Assembly: GCF_036621415.1 (NCBI RefSeq)
Contig: NZ_CP030941.1
Location: 1,178,001 to 1,242,000, forward strand
Direction of reading: 5' to 3'
Source of the DNA: Nitratireductor thuwali
Lineage (GTDB): Bacteria > Pseudomonadota > Alphaproteobacteria > Rhizobiales > Rhizobiaceae
Length of the DNA: 64,000 nucleotides
Part shown: positions 16,140-23,264 of the stretch, piece by piece
How the letters are laid out: the number at the start of each line of letters is the position of its first letter
How positions within the stretch are numbered: the stretch's first letter is position 1
Notes under the pieces: model-generated
Seen by the model: only the letters and a program-made list of their open reading frames with translations
What the model was told of the DNA's origin: nothing
The model's database searches: none
Translations under genes and position numbers: made by a program

Positions 16140-17009
16140 CTATTCCGCAAGGCCTCCGCCCCGGTCGTGTCTGTCCCGGCGGGGCTTTTCGCCGGACGGG
16201 AGAAGATCCGTCCGCGGCTGCTCCGTGAACGGCATTTCGACGAGCTTCGGCAAGGTGACGTCCTCCGGCCTGCGGTAGGCCGGCACGCCGATATCGATCT
16301 CCTTCTGGGGCACGTCGAGCCGCAGCGTGCCGTGCAGCCGGTCCCACAGAGTCAGCCCGCTCGACCAGTTCGAATTGACCTCGTCCTCGATGATCGAATG
16401 GTGGATGCCATGCATGCGCGGCGTGACGAGCAGCCGGGAAAGCCGGCGCTCCAGCCGCAGCGGCAGCTTCAGGTCGGAGTGGTGGAACATGACGGAGACG
16501 AGCAGGAGCGTCTGCCAGATCGAAAGCGGCTTCGGCGCCACGCCAAGAAGGGCGACCTGCGCCGCCCGGTAGGGAACCGACGCGGCCATCTCGCCGAAAT
16601 GGAACCGCAGCGCCGTCGAGGTATCCATGTCGAGGTCGGCGTGATGCACCTGATGGAAGCGCCATAGGAAGGGCACCCGGTGGAGCATGATGTGCCAGAG
16701 ATAAAGGCCGTAATCCATCAGCGCGACGGCAAGAAGGTTCTCGGCCCACGGCGGCAGGCGCAGCCGCCCGAGCAGCCCCCAGCGGCGGCGTTCGGCCAGT
16801 CTCGAGATCGGGTCGATCACCGGCTTTTCCAGCATCTGCAGGGTGGCCGCGCTCATGGCCGCCACGGCGATGTTGCGGATATTGCGCCTGGCCTTGCCTT
16901 CGCGCTTCTCACGCAGCGGCCGCCGCGTCTCCGACCAGACCAGCAGACCGAAAACGCCGAGCACCGCTGCGCCGCTGACCCAGGCCGGGATCCGCCTATC
17001 CTGCCCCAT
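16140..17009 (-). CDS. Sterol desaturase/fatty acid hydroxylase family membrane enzyme
   Basis: The 289-residue protein has several membrane helices and the histidine clusters of the di-iron fatty acid hydroxylase superfamily: HIMLHR and RFHQVHHAD in the middle, FHHSD, and MHGIHHS near residue 200. These ligate two irons for O2-dependent hydroxylation or desaturation of a lipid. The substrate is unknown; carotenoid, hopanoid and fatty acid are all possible. It follows the VKOR-like gene by 47 bp on the same strand, so they are probably cotranscribed. The ATG is the first in the frame, just before the first membrane helix. Confidence 0.85.
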   Translation of the reverse strand: MGQDRRIPAWVSGAAVLGVFGLLVWSETRRPLREKREGKARRNIRNIAVAAMSAATLQMLEKPVIDPISRLAERRRWGLLGRLRLPPWAENLLAVALMDYGLYLWHIMLHRVPFLWRFHQVHHADLDMDTSTALRFHFGEMAASVPYRAAQVALLGVAPKPLSIWQTLLLVSVMFHHSDLKLPLRLERRLSRLLVTPRMHGIHHSIIEDEVNSNWSSGLTLWDRLHGTLRLDVPQKEIDIGVPAYRRPEDVTLPKLVEMPFTEQPRTDLLPSGEKPRRDRHDRGGGLAE

Positions 17010-17056
17010 GGCTGCCGATCTGAAACATGTCGCTCATTGGTTCCGGCAGGCCGGAA

Positions 17057-17596
17057 TCATCGCCGCCACCGCATTGCAGCCTTGCGGGCCTCGGGCAAGG
17101 TGAGCGCGAAGGTGGCAAAATGGGTCAGCGCATCGACGATGCAGTAGGGGCACCACGCCTTGTCCACCTTGGGCATCTGGTAGAACAGATATTTGGCCGC
17201 GACAGCCGCCTGCGCGGCGGCGGCGAAGCCCGCGGCAATCGGAACCCAGGGCCGCCGCCTGTGCCGGTCGGGCGGCCCGGCCGCCGCCAGGACGAGGTTG
17301 ACGGCATGCATCGCCACCGCCAGCGGCCCGTCCGGCATGCCGTAGCTGTAGGCCTCCTCGGAGGAATTCACCTTGTCCGAGTGGAAATGGGGCCGCCGCG
17401 TCGGCGGGTCGGGCAGATGCCGCACGATTCCCGTCTGCAGCAGGCTCACCACCGCCATGCTGGCGATGCCGGCCAGCGACACGCCGACGATTGCCCTGCG
17501 ATAATCCATCTCGCGGCTGTCGTCCCCCTGCAGGGAGCGGCGCAGGTCTCGCGGAGTGAGACCCGGACTGGTCAGTTCCATCAGATATTGTCGCAT
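17057..17596 (-). CDS. Vitamin K epoxide reductase (VKOR)-like membrane protein
   Basis: The 179-residue protein has about four membrane helices and one CxxC (WCPYC) before the last helix, as in VKOR-family quinone-dependent thiol oxidases. The family normally also has a pair of loop cysteines between helices 1 and 2. Here that loop (FHSDKVNSSEEAYSYGMPDG) has no cysteine, and the CxxC holds the only two cysteines in the protein. It may need a partner for the thiol relay or act only as a quinone/thiol redox unit. A GGAAC-N16-TGTT element lies 69 bp upstream. Confidence 0.75.
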   Translation of the reverse strand: MRQYLMELTSPGLTPRDLRRSLQGDDSREMDYRRAIVGVSLAGIASMAVVSLLQTGIVRHLPDPPTRRPHFHSDKVNSSEEAYSYGMPDGPLAVAMHAVNLVLAAAGPPDRHRRRPWVPIAAGFAAAAQAAVAAKYLFYQMPKVDKAWCPYCIVDALTHFATFALTLPEARKAAMRWRR

Positions 17597-17664
17597 CGGC
17601 TCTCCTCCCGCTCGTCACATGGGTCTCGCAAGGCAGCGCCTGAAGCCTGCCGCGGCATCTTTCG

Positions 17665-17689
17665 AACAGCGACCGCGCGCCAAAGTTCC
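17665..17689 (-). promoter_or_regulatory. EcfG-type promoter variant for the VKOR-desaturase pair
   Basis: Minus strand: GGAAC (17689-17685), 16 bp, TGTT (17668-17665). One -10 mismatch to CGTT; the leader would be about 60 nt. Confidence 0.4.
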
Positions 17690-17715
17690 GGCAATGACGG
17701 CCTCCCGCCGCCGCT

Positions 17716-19521
17716 TTAACTGTGGCGCGAATGCTTCCCGCGCTCTCGCGCCGGAGCCTTGCGGTCGAGCAGATTGTATGCCGTGTCGACGAGGGCCAGA
17801 TGCGATAGAGCCTGGGGAAAATTGCCGAGCTGCATTTCAGCCTGCGCATCGTATTCCTCCGACAGAAGACCGACATCGTTGCGGATGGAAAGCAGCCGCT
17901 GGAAAATCTCCTGCCCCTCCTCGACGCGGCCCTGGAGGATGAGATTGTCGGCCAGCCAGAAAGTGCAGGCCAGGAAAACGCCCTCGCCGGGAGGCAGGCC
18001 GTCGCGCGAGGTCTCCGTGTCGTAGCGGCGCACCAGCCCGTCGGAGACGAGGTGCCGCTGGATGGCTTCGACCGTCCCGACCACCCGCGGATCGGTGGCC
18101 GGCAGGAACCCCACCGGCGCGATCAGGAGTGCGGAGGCGTCGAGGTCCTTGCTTCCATAGGCACGCGTGAAGGAGCCGATTTCCGGATCGAAGGCTTTCT
18201 CGCATATCTCCGCGTGCAGTTCCTCGCGCAGGCTGCGCCAAAGCTCGACGCGGCCGTCCAGCCCGAAATCCTCGACGGCCGAGACTGCCCGGTCGAAGGC
18301 CACCCACATCATCACCTTCGAGTGGGTGAAATGCTGCTCCTTCGCCCGCACCTCCCAGATGCCGTGGTCCGGCATGTCCTTCATCTTTTCCAGATATTCC
18401 AGCAGCGCCTTCTGGAGCGCCCAGCTTTCCTCGGTGGCGGCGAGATCGTTGCGGCGGGCGTGGTGAAGGGCGTCGAGCACCTCGCCGAACACGTCGAGCT
18501 GCAGATGCCCGGAGGCCGCGTTGCCGACGCGCACGGGCCGGGAGCCGGCAAAGCCGTCGAGCCACGGCACTTCCCATTCGTCCAGCCGGTGCTCGCCGAT
18601 GATCGTGTAGAGCGGCTGCACCTGCGATGCCTTGCCGGCGATGGCGCGCACGAGCCAGTTGCGCCAGTGCTCCGCCTCCGCCCGGTGACCGGCGGCCATC
18701 AGCGACAAGAGGGTGAAGGTGGCGTCGCGCAGCCAGCAGAAGCGGTAATCCCAATTGCGGTTGCCGCCCATATATTCCGGCAACGAGGTGGTGGGCGCCG
18801 CGATGATGCCGCCCGTGGGCGCATAGGTCAGCGCCTTGAGCGTGATCAGGGAGCGGATGACGGCGTCTCTCCAGGGCCCGTCATAATCGCACATACCGGC
18901 CCATTCCCGCCAGTGGCGGTCCGTTCTCTCCAGGGCCTCGAACGGGTCCAGGCTTGTCGCCGGACCCGCGTAGGATAGGCCGTAGGCGAGCTGGAAGGGC
19001 ACCGTCTGCCCCTCCGATATGGTGAAATCGGAGACGGTCTTGAAATCCTCGCCGCGATGCTCCACCGGCGTGCGCAGGACAAGCCGGTGCGGCCCCGCAA
19101 TCGCGACCAGCGCCCCGTCCTCACCCCTGCTCACCCATGGCACCAACTGGCCGTAGTCGAACCGGATCCTCAGGTCCATGCGCATCGGCACCTTGCCGGC
19201 GAGGCCGGTAACCAGCCGCACGACATGACGGTCCGGGTTTCCGACGGCCATGAAGTCGGTGATCCTCACCTTGCCCTCCGGCGTCTCGAACTCCGTCTCG
19301 AGGACAAGGCTTTCGGGCCTGTAGCGGCGCCGGGAGGAGAAGGTTTCCCCGGCGGGCGCAAGCCGCCAGCAGCCATTTTCGGAGTCGCCCACGAGGGCTG
19401 CAAAGCAGGCGGGGGAATCAAAGCGCGGCAGGCACAGCCAATCGATCGATCCGTTGAGACCGACCAGAGCGGCACTGTGGCTGTCGCCGATAAGGGCGTA
19501 GTCTTCGATCCTGGGCGTCAT
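17716..19521 (-). CDS. Glycoside hydrolase family 15 protein (glucoamylase/trehalase-like)
   Basis: The 601-residue cytoplasmic protein has an N-terminal beta-sandwich (IEDYALIGDSHSAALVGLNG; SIDWLCLPRFDSPACFAALV) and an (alpha/alpha)6 barrel with NRNWDYRFCWLRDATFTLLS, HLQLDVFGEVLDAL and IWEVRAKEQHFTHSKVMMWV, all typical of bacterial GH15. Members hydrolyse alpha-glucans from the non-reducing end or act as trehalases. Given the trehalose/glucan operon 11 kb away, either would fit. ATG 19521 is supported by GGGGAG directly upstream; an in-frame ATG 7 codons earlier lacks a site. No secretion signal is seen. Confidence 0.88.
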   Translation of the reverse strand: MTPRIEDYALIGDSHSAALVGLNGSIDWLCLPRFDSPACFAALVGDSENGCWRLAPAGETFSSRRRYRPESLVLETEFETPEGKVRITDFMAVGNPDRHVVRLVTGLAGKVPMRMDLRIRFDYGQLVPWVSRGEDGALVAIAGPHRLVLRTPVEHRGEDFKTVSDFTISEGQTVPFQLAYGLSYAGPATSLDPFEALERTDRHWREWAGMCDYDGPWRDAVIRSLITLKALTYAPTGGIIAAPTTSLPEYMGGNRNWDYRFCWLRDATFTLLSLMAAGHRAEAEHWRNWLVRAIAGKASQVQPLYTIIGEHRLDEWEVPWLDGFAGSRPVRVGNAASGHLQLDVFGEVLDALHHARRNDLAATEESWALQKALLEYLEKMKDMPDHGIWEVRAKEQHFTHSKVMMWVAFDRAVSAVEDFGLDGRVELWRSLREELHAEICEKAFDPEIGSFTRAYGSKDLDASALLIAPVGFLPATDPRVVGTVEAIQRHLVSDGLVRRYDTETSRDGLPPGEGVFLACTFWLADNLILQGRVEEGQEIFQRLLSIRNDVGLLSEEYDAQAEMQLGNFPQALSHLALVDTAYNLLDRKAPARERGKHSRHS

Positions 19522-19621
19522 CGGCTCCCCAAAGCAAAACATGCCAATTTGGCATACTTCCAAAATCCCCCTTGCCACGATGGGTTCCAACCGCCGCACA
19601 CGGGAATGACTGCGGCCGGGC

Positions 19622-19647
19622 GGAACGATTGGCCCTTCCCCATCGTT
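19622..19647 (+). promoter_or_regulatory. EcfG-type promoter for the DUF296 gene
   Basis: GGAAC (19622-19626), 17 bp, CGTT (19644-19647): full consensus. The predicted leader is about 30 nt to ATG 19685. Confidence 0.7.
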
Positions 19648-19684
19648 GGGTCAGACACTTCACGGCGCGATCGGAGGCTGCAGG

Positions 19685-20128
19685 ATGCAGAGCAGGATTT
19701 TGGCTAGCAATGACGGACAGCGGACCTTTGCGCTGGTTCTGGAAACCGGCGACGAGGTCATGGCCTGCCTGAAGGATTTCGCCGAGCGCGAAGAACTCTC
19801 GGCGGCCGGCTTGTCCGCCATCGGGGCCTTCAGCAGCGCCGTCATCACCTATTTCGACTGGGACAAGAAGGATTATCTCCGCAATCCGGTGGACGAGCAG
19901 GTGGAGGTGGCCTCGCTCAACGGAGACGTCGCGCTGGCCCCGGACGGCAGCCGCGCCATTCATATCCATACCGTGCTCGGCAAGCGCGACGGCACCGCGC
20001 TCGCTGGCCATCTTGCCGAGGCCCGCGTGCGCCCGACGCTGGAGATCATCCTGACGGAAAGCCCCGTGCATCTGCAGAAGCGGTTCGACCCCGAAAGCGG
20101 TCTGGTGCTCATACGGCCGGAGAGTTGA
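19685..20128 (+). CDS. PPC/DUF296 domain protein
   Basis: The 147-residue protein is a single PPC (DUF296) domain, a small trimeric fold also found in plant AT-hook DNA-binding proteins. Visible parts are TFALVLETGDEVMACLKDF, LSAIGAFSSAVITYFDWDKK, and HIHTVLGKRDGTALAGHL, where the three histidines form the metal site of bacterial homologues. No AT-hook is present, so DNA binding is not implied. The function of bacterial PPC proteins is unknown. The upstream EcfG-type promoter suggests it is stress induced. Confidence 0.85.
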   Translation: MQSRILASNDGQRTFALVLETGDEVMACLKDFAEREELSAAGLSAIGAFSSAVITYFDWDKKDYLRNPVDEQVEVASLNGDVALAPDGSRAIHIHTVLGKRDGTALAGHLAEARVRPTLEIILTESPVHLQKRFDPESGLVLIRPES

Positions 20129-20177
20129 GCTTTAGAGCTGAGCGTTTCGGCCTTTCACGATCGCGGCCGGACGGCGC

Positions 20178-20202
20178 GGAACTTCCGGCCGCAGGTCTAG
20201 TT
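20178..20202 (+). promoter_or_regulatory. EcfG-type promoter variant for the TPP-enzyme gene
   Basis: GGAAC (20178-20182), 16 bp, AGTT (20199-20202); the leader would be about 38 nt before ATG 20247. Confidence 0.45.
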
Positions 20203-20246
20203 GGGCCAGTAGCCAATCCATCATCGAGTGCCGAGGAGACACAGCA

Positions 20247-22034
20247 ATGGCAATGGTCGCCGATTTCATGCTCGACCGTCTCAACCAGTGGGGCGTCAAG
20301 CGCATCTACGGATATCCCGGTGACGGGATCAACGGCATCCTCGGCGCTCTCGGGCGGGCGGAAGACAAGATCGAGTTCGTGCAGACCGCGCATGAGGAGC
20401 TGGCCGCCTTCGCCGCCTGCGCCCACGCCAAATGGACCGGCGAGACCGGCGTCTGCCTCGCCACTTCCGGGCCTGGCGCGATTCACCTTCTCAACGGCCT
20501 TTACGATGCAAAGCTGGACCATACGCCGGTGGTCGCCATCGTCGGACAGCAAAAGCGCATGTCGCTCGGCGGCAATTATCAGCAGGAAGTGGATCTTATC
20601 TCGCTGTTCAAGGACGTGGCCAGCGACTACGTGCACATGTGCACCGATCCGGCGCAGATGCGTCATCTCGTCGACCGGGCGATGCGGATCGCGCAGGCCG
20701 AGCGCACGGTGACCTGCATCATCGTGCCCAACGATGTGCAGGAAATGGACGCCGTTTCCTCTCCGCCGCGCGAGCACGGCGCACTCTTTTCGGGCGTGGG
20801 CTATGCCAAGCCGGCTCATGCGCCCGGTGAGGCCGAACTGAAACAGGCAGCCGAGATATTGAACGGCGGCGAGCGCGTTGCCATGCTGATAGGCGCCGGC
20901 GCGCTGGATGCCGGCGCGGAGGTCATCAAGGTTGCCGACATTCTGGGTGCCGGTGTCGCCAAGGCGCTGCTCGGCCGCGCCGCTCTGCCGGACGACCTTC
21001 CCTTCGTCACCGGTTCGATCGGCCTGCTCGGCACCCGGCCGAGCTTCGACCTGATGATGGGCTGCGACACGCTGCTCGTCGTCGGCTCCAGCTTCCCCTA
21101 TTCCGAATTCCTGCCGCCCGAGGGCCAGGCGCGCGGGGTGCAGATCGACATCGATGGCCGCATGCTCAGCATTCGCTACCCGATGGAGGTGAACCTGGTT
21201 GGCGACAGCGCGGCGACCCTCCAGGCCCTCATTCCGCATCTGAAGCGCAAGGAAGACCGTTCCTGGCGTGACGAGGTGGAGAAGAATGTCAGCGACTGGT
21301 GGGAGCTGATGGAAGAGCGCGCCATGAGCGCCGCCGATCCCGTCAACCCGCAGCGTGTCCTGTGGGAGCTCTCGCCGCGCCTCCCGGACAATTGCATCAT
21401 CAGCGCAGATTCGGGCAGCGTCGCGAACTGGTTCGCGCGCGACCTGAAGCTGCGGCCGGGAATGAAGGCGTCGCTGTCGGGCGGGCTGGCGACCATGTGC
21501 CCGGGCGTGCCCTATGCGATGGCCGCCAAATTCGCCTATCCCGACCGCGTCGCGATCGGCCTGGTCGGCGATGGGGCGATGCAGATGCTCGGCAACAACA
21601 GTCTGATCGACGTCGCGAAATACTGGCAGCGTTGGAGCGACCCGCGGCTGGTCATCATGGTGCTCAACAATGGCGACCTGAACCAGGTCACGTGGGAGCA
21701 GCGCGTGATGGCGGGCGATCCGAAATTTCCCGATTCGCAGGACGTGCCGGCCTTCGACTATGCCCGCTACGCCGCGATGATCGGCCTCAAGGGCATCAGG
21801 GTGGAGACGCCGGACGAGGTGGGCTCGGCCTGGGAGGAGGCGCTGACGGCCGACAGGCCCTGCGTCCTCGACGTGGTGACGGACCCGAAGGTGCCGCCGC
21901 TGCCGCCGCACGTCACATACGAGCAGGCGAAGAAATATGCCCAGGCCGTCGTCAAGGGCGATCCCGAGGCCATCGGCATCATCTGGCAGTCCTTCAAGCA
22001 GGCTGCGCAAGGCGTGCTGCCGAGCCGGCATTAG
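20247..22034 (+). CDS. Thiamine pyrophosphate-dependent enzyme, pyruvate oxidase (PoxB)-like
   Basis: The 595-residue protein has the three domains of the acetolactate synthase/pyruvate oxidase family. The N-terminal PYR domain has the catalytic Glu (TAHEELAAF, residue 50). A central FAD/FMN-type domain has GTRPSFDLMMGCDTLLVVGS. The C-terminal PP domain has the TPP motif GDGAMQMLGNNSLIDVAKYW ending at the NN of LNNGDLNQVTWEQR. It is closest in style to PoxB-like 'TPP-requiring' proteins of stress regulons, which decarboxylate pyruvate to acetate with a quinone acceptor or form acetyl phosphate. The substrate is not proven. The next gene on the same strand begins 114 bp downstream. Confidence 0.82.
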   Translation: MAMVADFMLDRLNQWGVKRIYGYPGDGINGILGALGRAEDKIEFVQTAHEELAAFAACAHAKWTGETGVCLATSGPGAIHLLNGLYDAKLDHTPVVAIVGQQKRMSLGGNYQQEVDLISLFKDVASDYVHMCTDPAQMRHLVDRAMRIAQAERTVTCIIVPNDVQEMDAVSSPPREHGALFSGVGYAKPAHAPGEAELKQAAEILNGGERVAMLIGAGALDAGAEVIKVADILGAGVAKALLGRAALPDDLPFVTGSIGLLGTRPSFDLMMGCDTLLVVGSSFPYSEFLPPEGQARGVQIDIDGRMLSIRYPMEVNLVGDSAATLQALIPHLKRKEDRSWRDEVEKNVSDWWELMEERAMSAADPVNPQRVLWELSPRLPDNCIISADSGSVANWFARDLKLRPGMKASLSGGLATMCPGVPYAMAAKFAYPDRVAIGLVGDGAMQMLGNNSLIDVAKYWQRWSDPRLVIMVLNNGDLNQVTWEQRVMAGDPKFPDSQDVPAFDYARYAAMIGLKGIRVETPDEVGSAWEEALTADRPCVLDVVTDPKVPPLPPHVTYEQAKKYAQAVVKGDPEAIGIIWQSFKQAAQGVLPSRH

Positions 22035-22148
22035 GACTCAATGTCTTCACCCTCGTCCTTCGGCAGGCGGCCTTCCTGAGCATGTCGCCCTTGTTCTGAG
22101 CCTATCGAGGGAGGAGGGCGGAATGCAGGCATTGGTGCAGAGAAACGA

Positions 22149-23240
22149 ATGAAACAGCCGAAGATCGAGCGCATCCAGGTTGCCGCATATCGGGTTCCGA
22201 CCGACGGGCCGGAGGGCGACGGGACGCTGCGCTGGGATGCGACCACGATGATCGTCGTGCATGCCCATGCCGGCGGAGAGCGCGGCCTCGGCTATACCTA
22301 TAGCCATGAAGCGGCAGCCGAGCTGATACGCACGAAGCTCGCGGAAATCGCGACGGGGCATGATGCCATGGCAGTTTCCGCCTGCTGGGAGGCGATGGCC
22401 GGCATCATACGCAATTTCGGCCGCGCCGGTCTCGCCTTCCAGGCCATTTCCGCAGTGGACACGGCGCTTTGGGATCTGAAGGCGAAGCTCCTGGGCCTGT
22501 CTCTCGCAAACCTTCTCGGCCAGGTGCGCGAGGCGGTCCCGGTCTATGGAAGCGGCGGCTTCACCACCTATTCGCCCGAGCGCCTGCAGGAGCAGTTTCG
22601 CGGCTGGGTCGGGCAAGGCATCACCCGCGTCAAGATGAAGGTCGGCAGTTCCCCCGCGAAGGACGTTGCCCGCGTCCGCGCGGCGCGCGAGGCGATAGGG
22701 CCCGAGGCCGAGCTCTTCGTCGACGCCAACGGCGCCTATGATCGCAAGCAGGCGCTGGAAAAGGCGGAGGCGTTCCGCGAGCACGGCGTGAGCTGGTTCG
22801 AGGAGCCGGTATCGTCGGATGACCTCGACGGCCTGCGGCTTCTGCGCGACCGCGCGCCTGCCGGAATGGACGTCACCGCCGGCGAATACGGACACGACCT
22901 CTTTTACTTCCGCCGCATGATCGAGGCGGGCGCGGTGGACGTTCTGCAGCCGGACGCGACACGCTGTGGAGGCATCACCGGCTTCATGCAGGCCGGCATC
23001 CTGTGCCAGGCGCACGGGCTTCCGTTCTCGGCCCACACCGCGCCCGCCCTCCACGCCCATCCCTGCTGCGCCCTGCCGAATGCCCGCCACGTCGAATATT
23101 TCCACGATCACGCGCGCATCGAGGAGATGCTTCTGGAAGGCGCCACGCCGCCCGTCGACGGTTCGCTCCGCCCCGACCTTTCCCGCCCCGGCCTCGGCCT
23201 GGAATTCAGGGACCAGGAAGCGGCCCGCTACGCCATCTGA
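22149..23240 (+). CDS. Enolase-superfamily enzyme, mandelate racemase/muconate lactonizing type
   Basis: The 363-residue protein has the capping domain followed by the barrel. It shows RVKMKVG (the KxK catalytic lysine motif), FVDANGAYDRKQALEKA (first metal Asp), WFEEPVSSDDL (second metal ligand), VTAGEYGHD (third), and FSAHTAPALHAH (catalytic His). This arrangement is that of mandelate racemase/sugar-acid dehydratases. The substrate is unknown; it probably feeds the adjacent YdiJ-like dehydrogenase (24 bp downstream) or the TPP enzyme upstream. The ATG follows a GGGAGGAGGGC stretch about 30 nt away with no closer strong site, so translation initiation may be weak. Confidence 0.85.
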   Translation: MKQPKIERIQVAAYRVPTDGPEGDGTLRWDATTMIVVHAHAGGERGLGYTYSHEAAAELIRTKLAEIATGHDAMAVSACWEAMAGIIRNFGRAGLAFQAISAVDTALWDLKAKLLGLSLANLLGQVREAVPVYGSGGFTTYSPERLQEQFRGWVGQGITRVKMKVGSSPAKDVARVRAAREAIGPEAELFVDANGAYDRKQALEKAEAFREHGVSWFEEPVSSDDLDGLRLLRDRAPAGMDVTAGEYGHDLFYFRRMIEAGAVDVLQPDATRCGGITGFMQAGILCQAHGLPFSAHTAPALHAHPCCALPNARHVEYFHDHARIEEMLLEGATPPVDGSLRPDLSRPGLGLEFRDQEAARYAI

Positions 23241-23264
23241 ACCCATTGCCGAGGAGAAAATCCC

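Noticed and set aside
20109..22031. A 640-codon minus-strand frame opposite the TPP enzyme
   Set aside because: Same antisense artefact; no motif, no ribosome site, and the plus-strand gene is complete.
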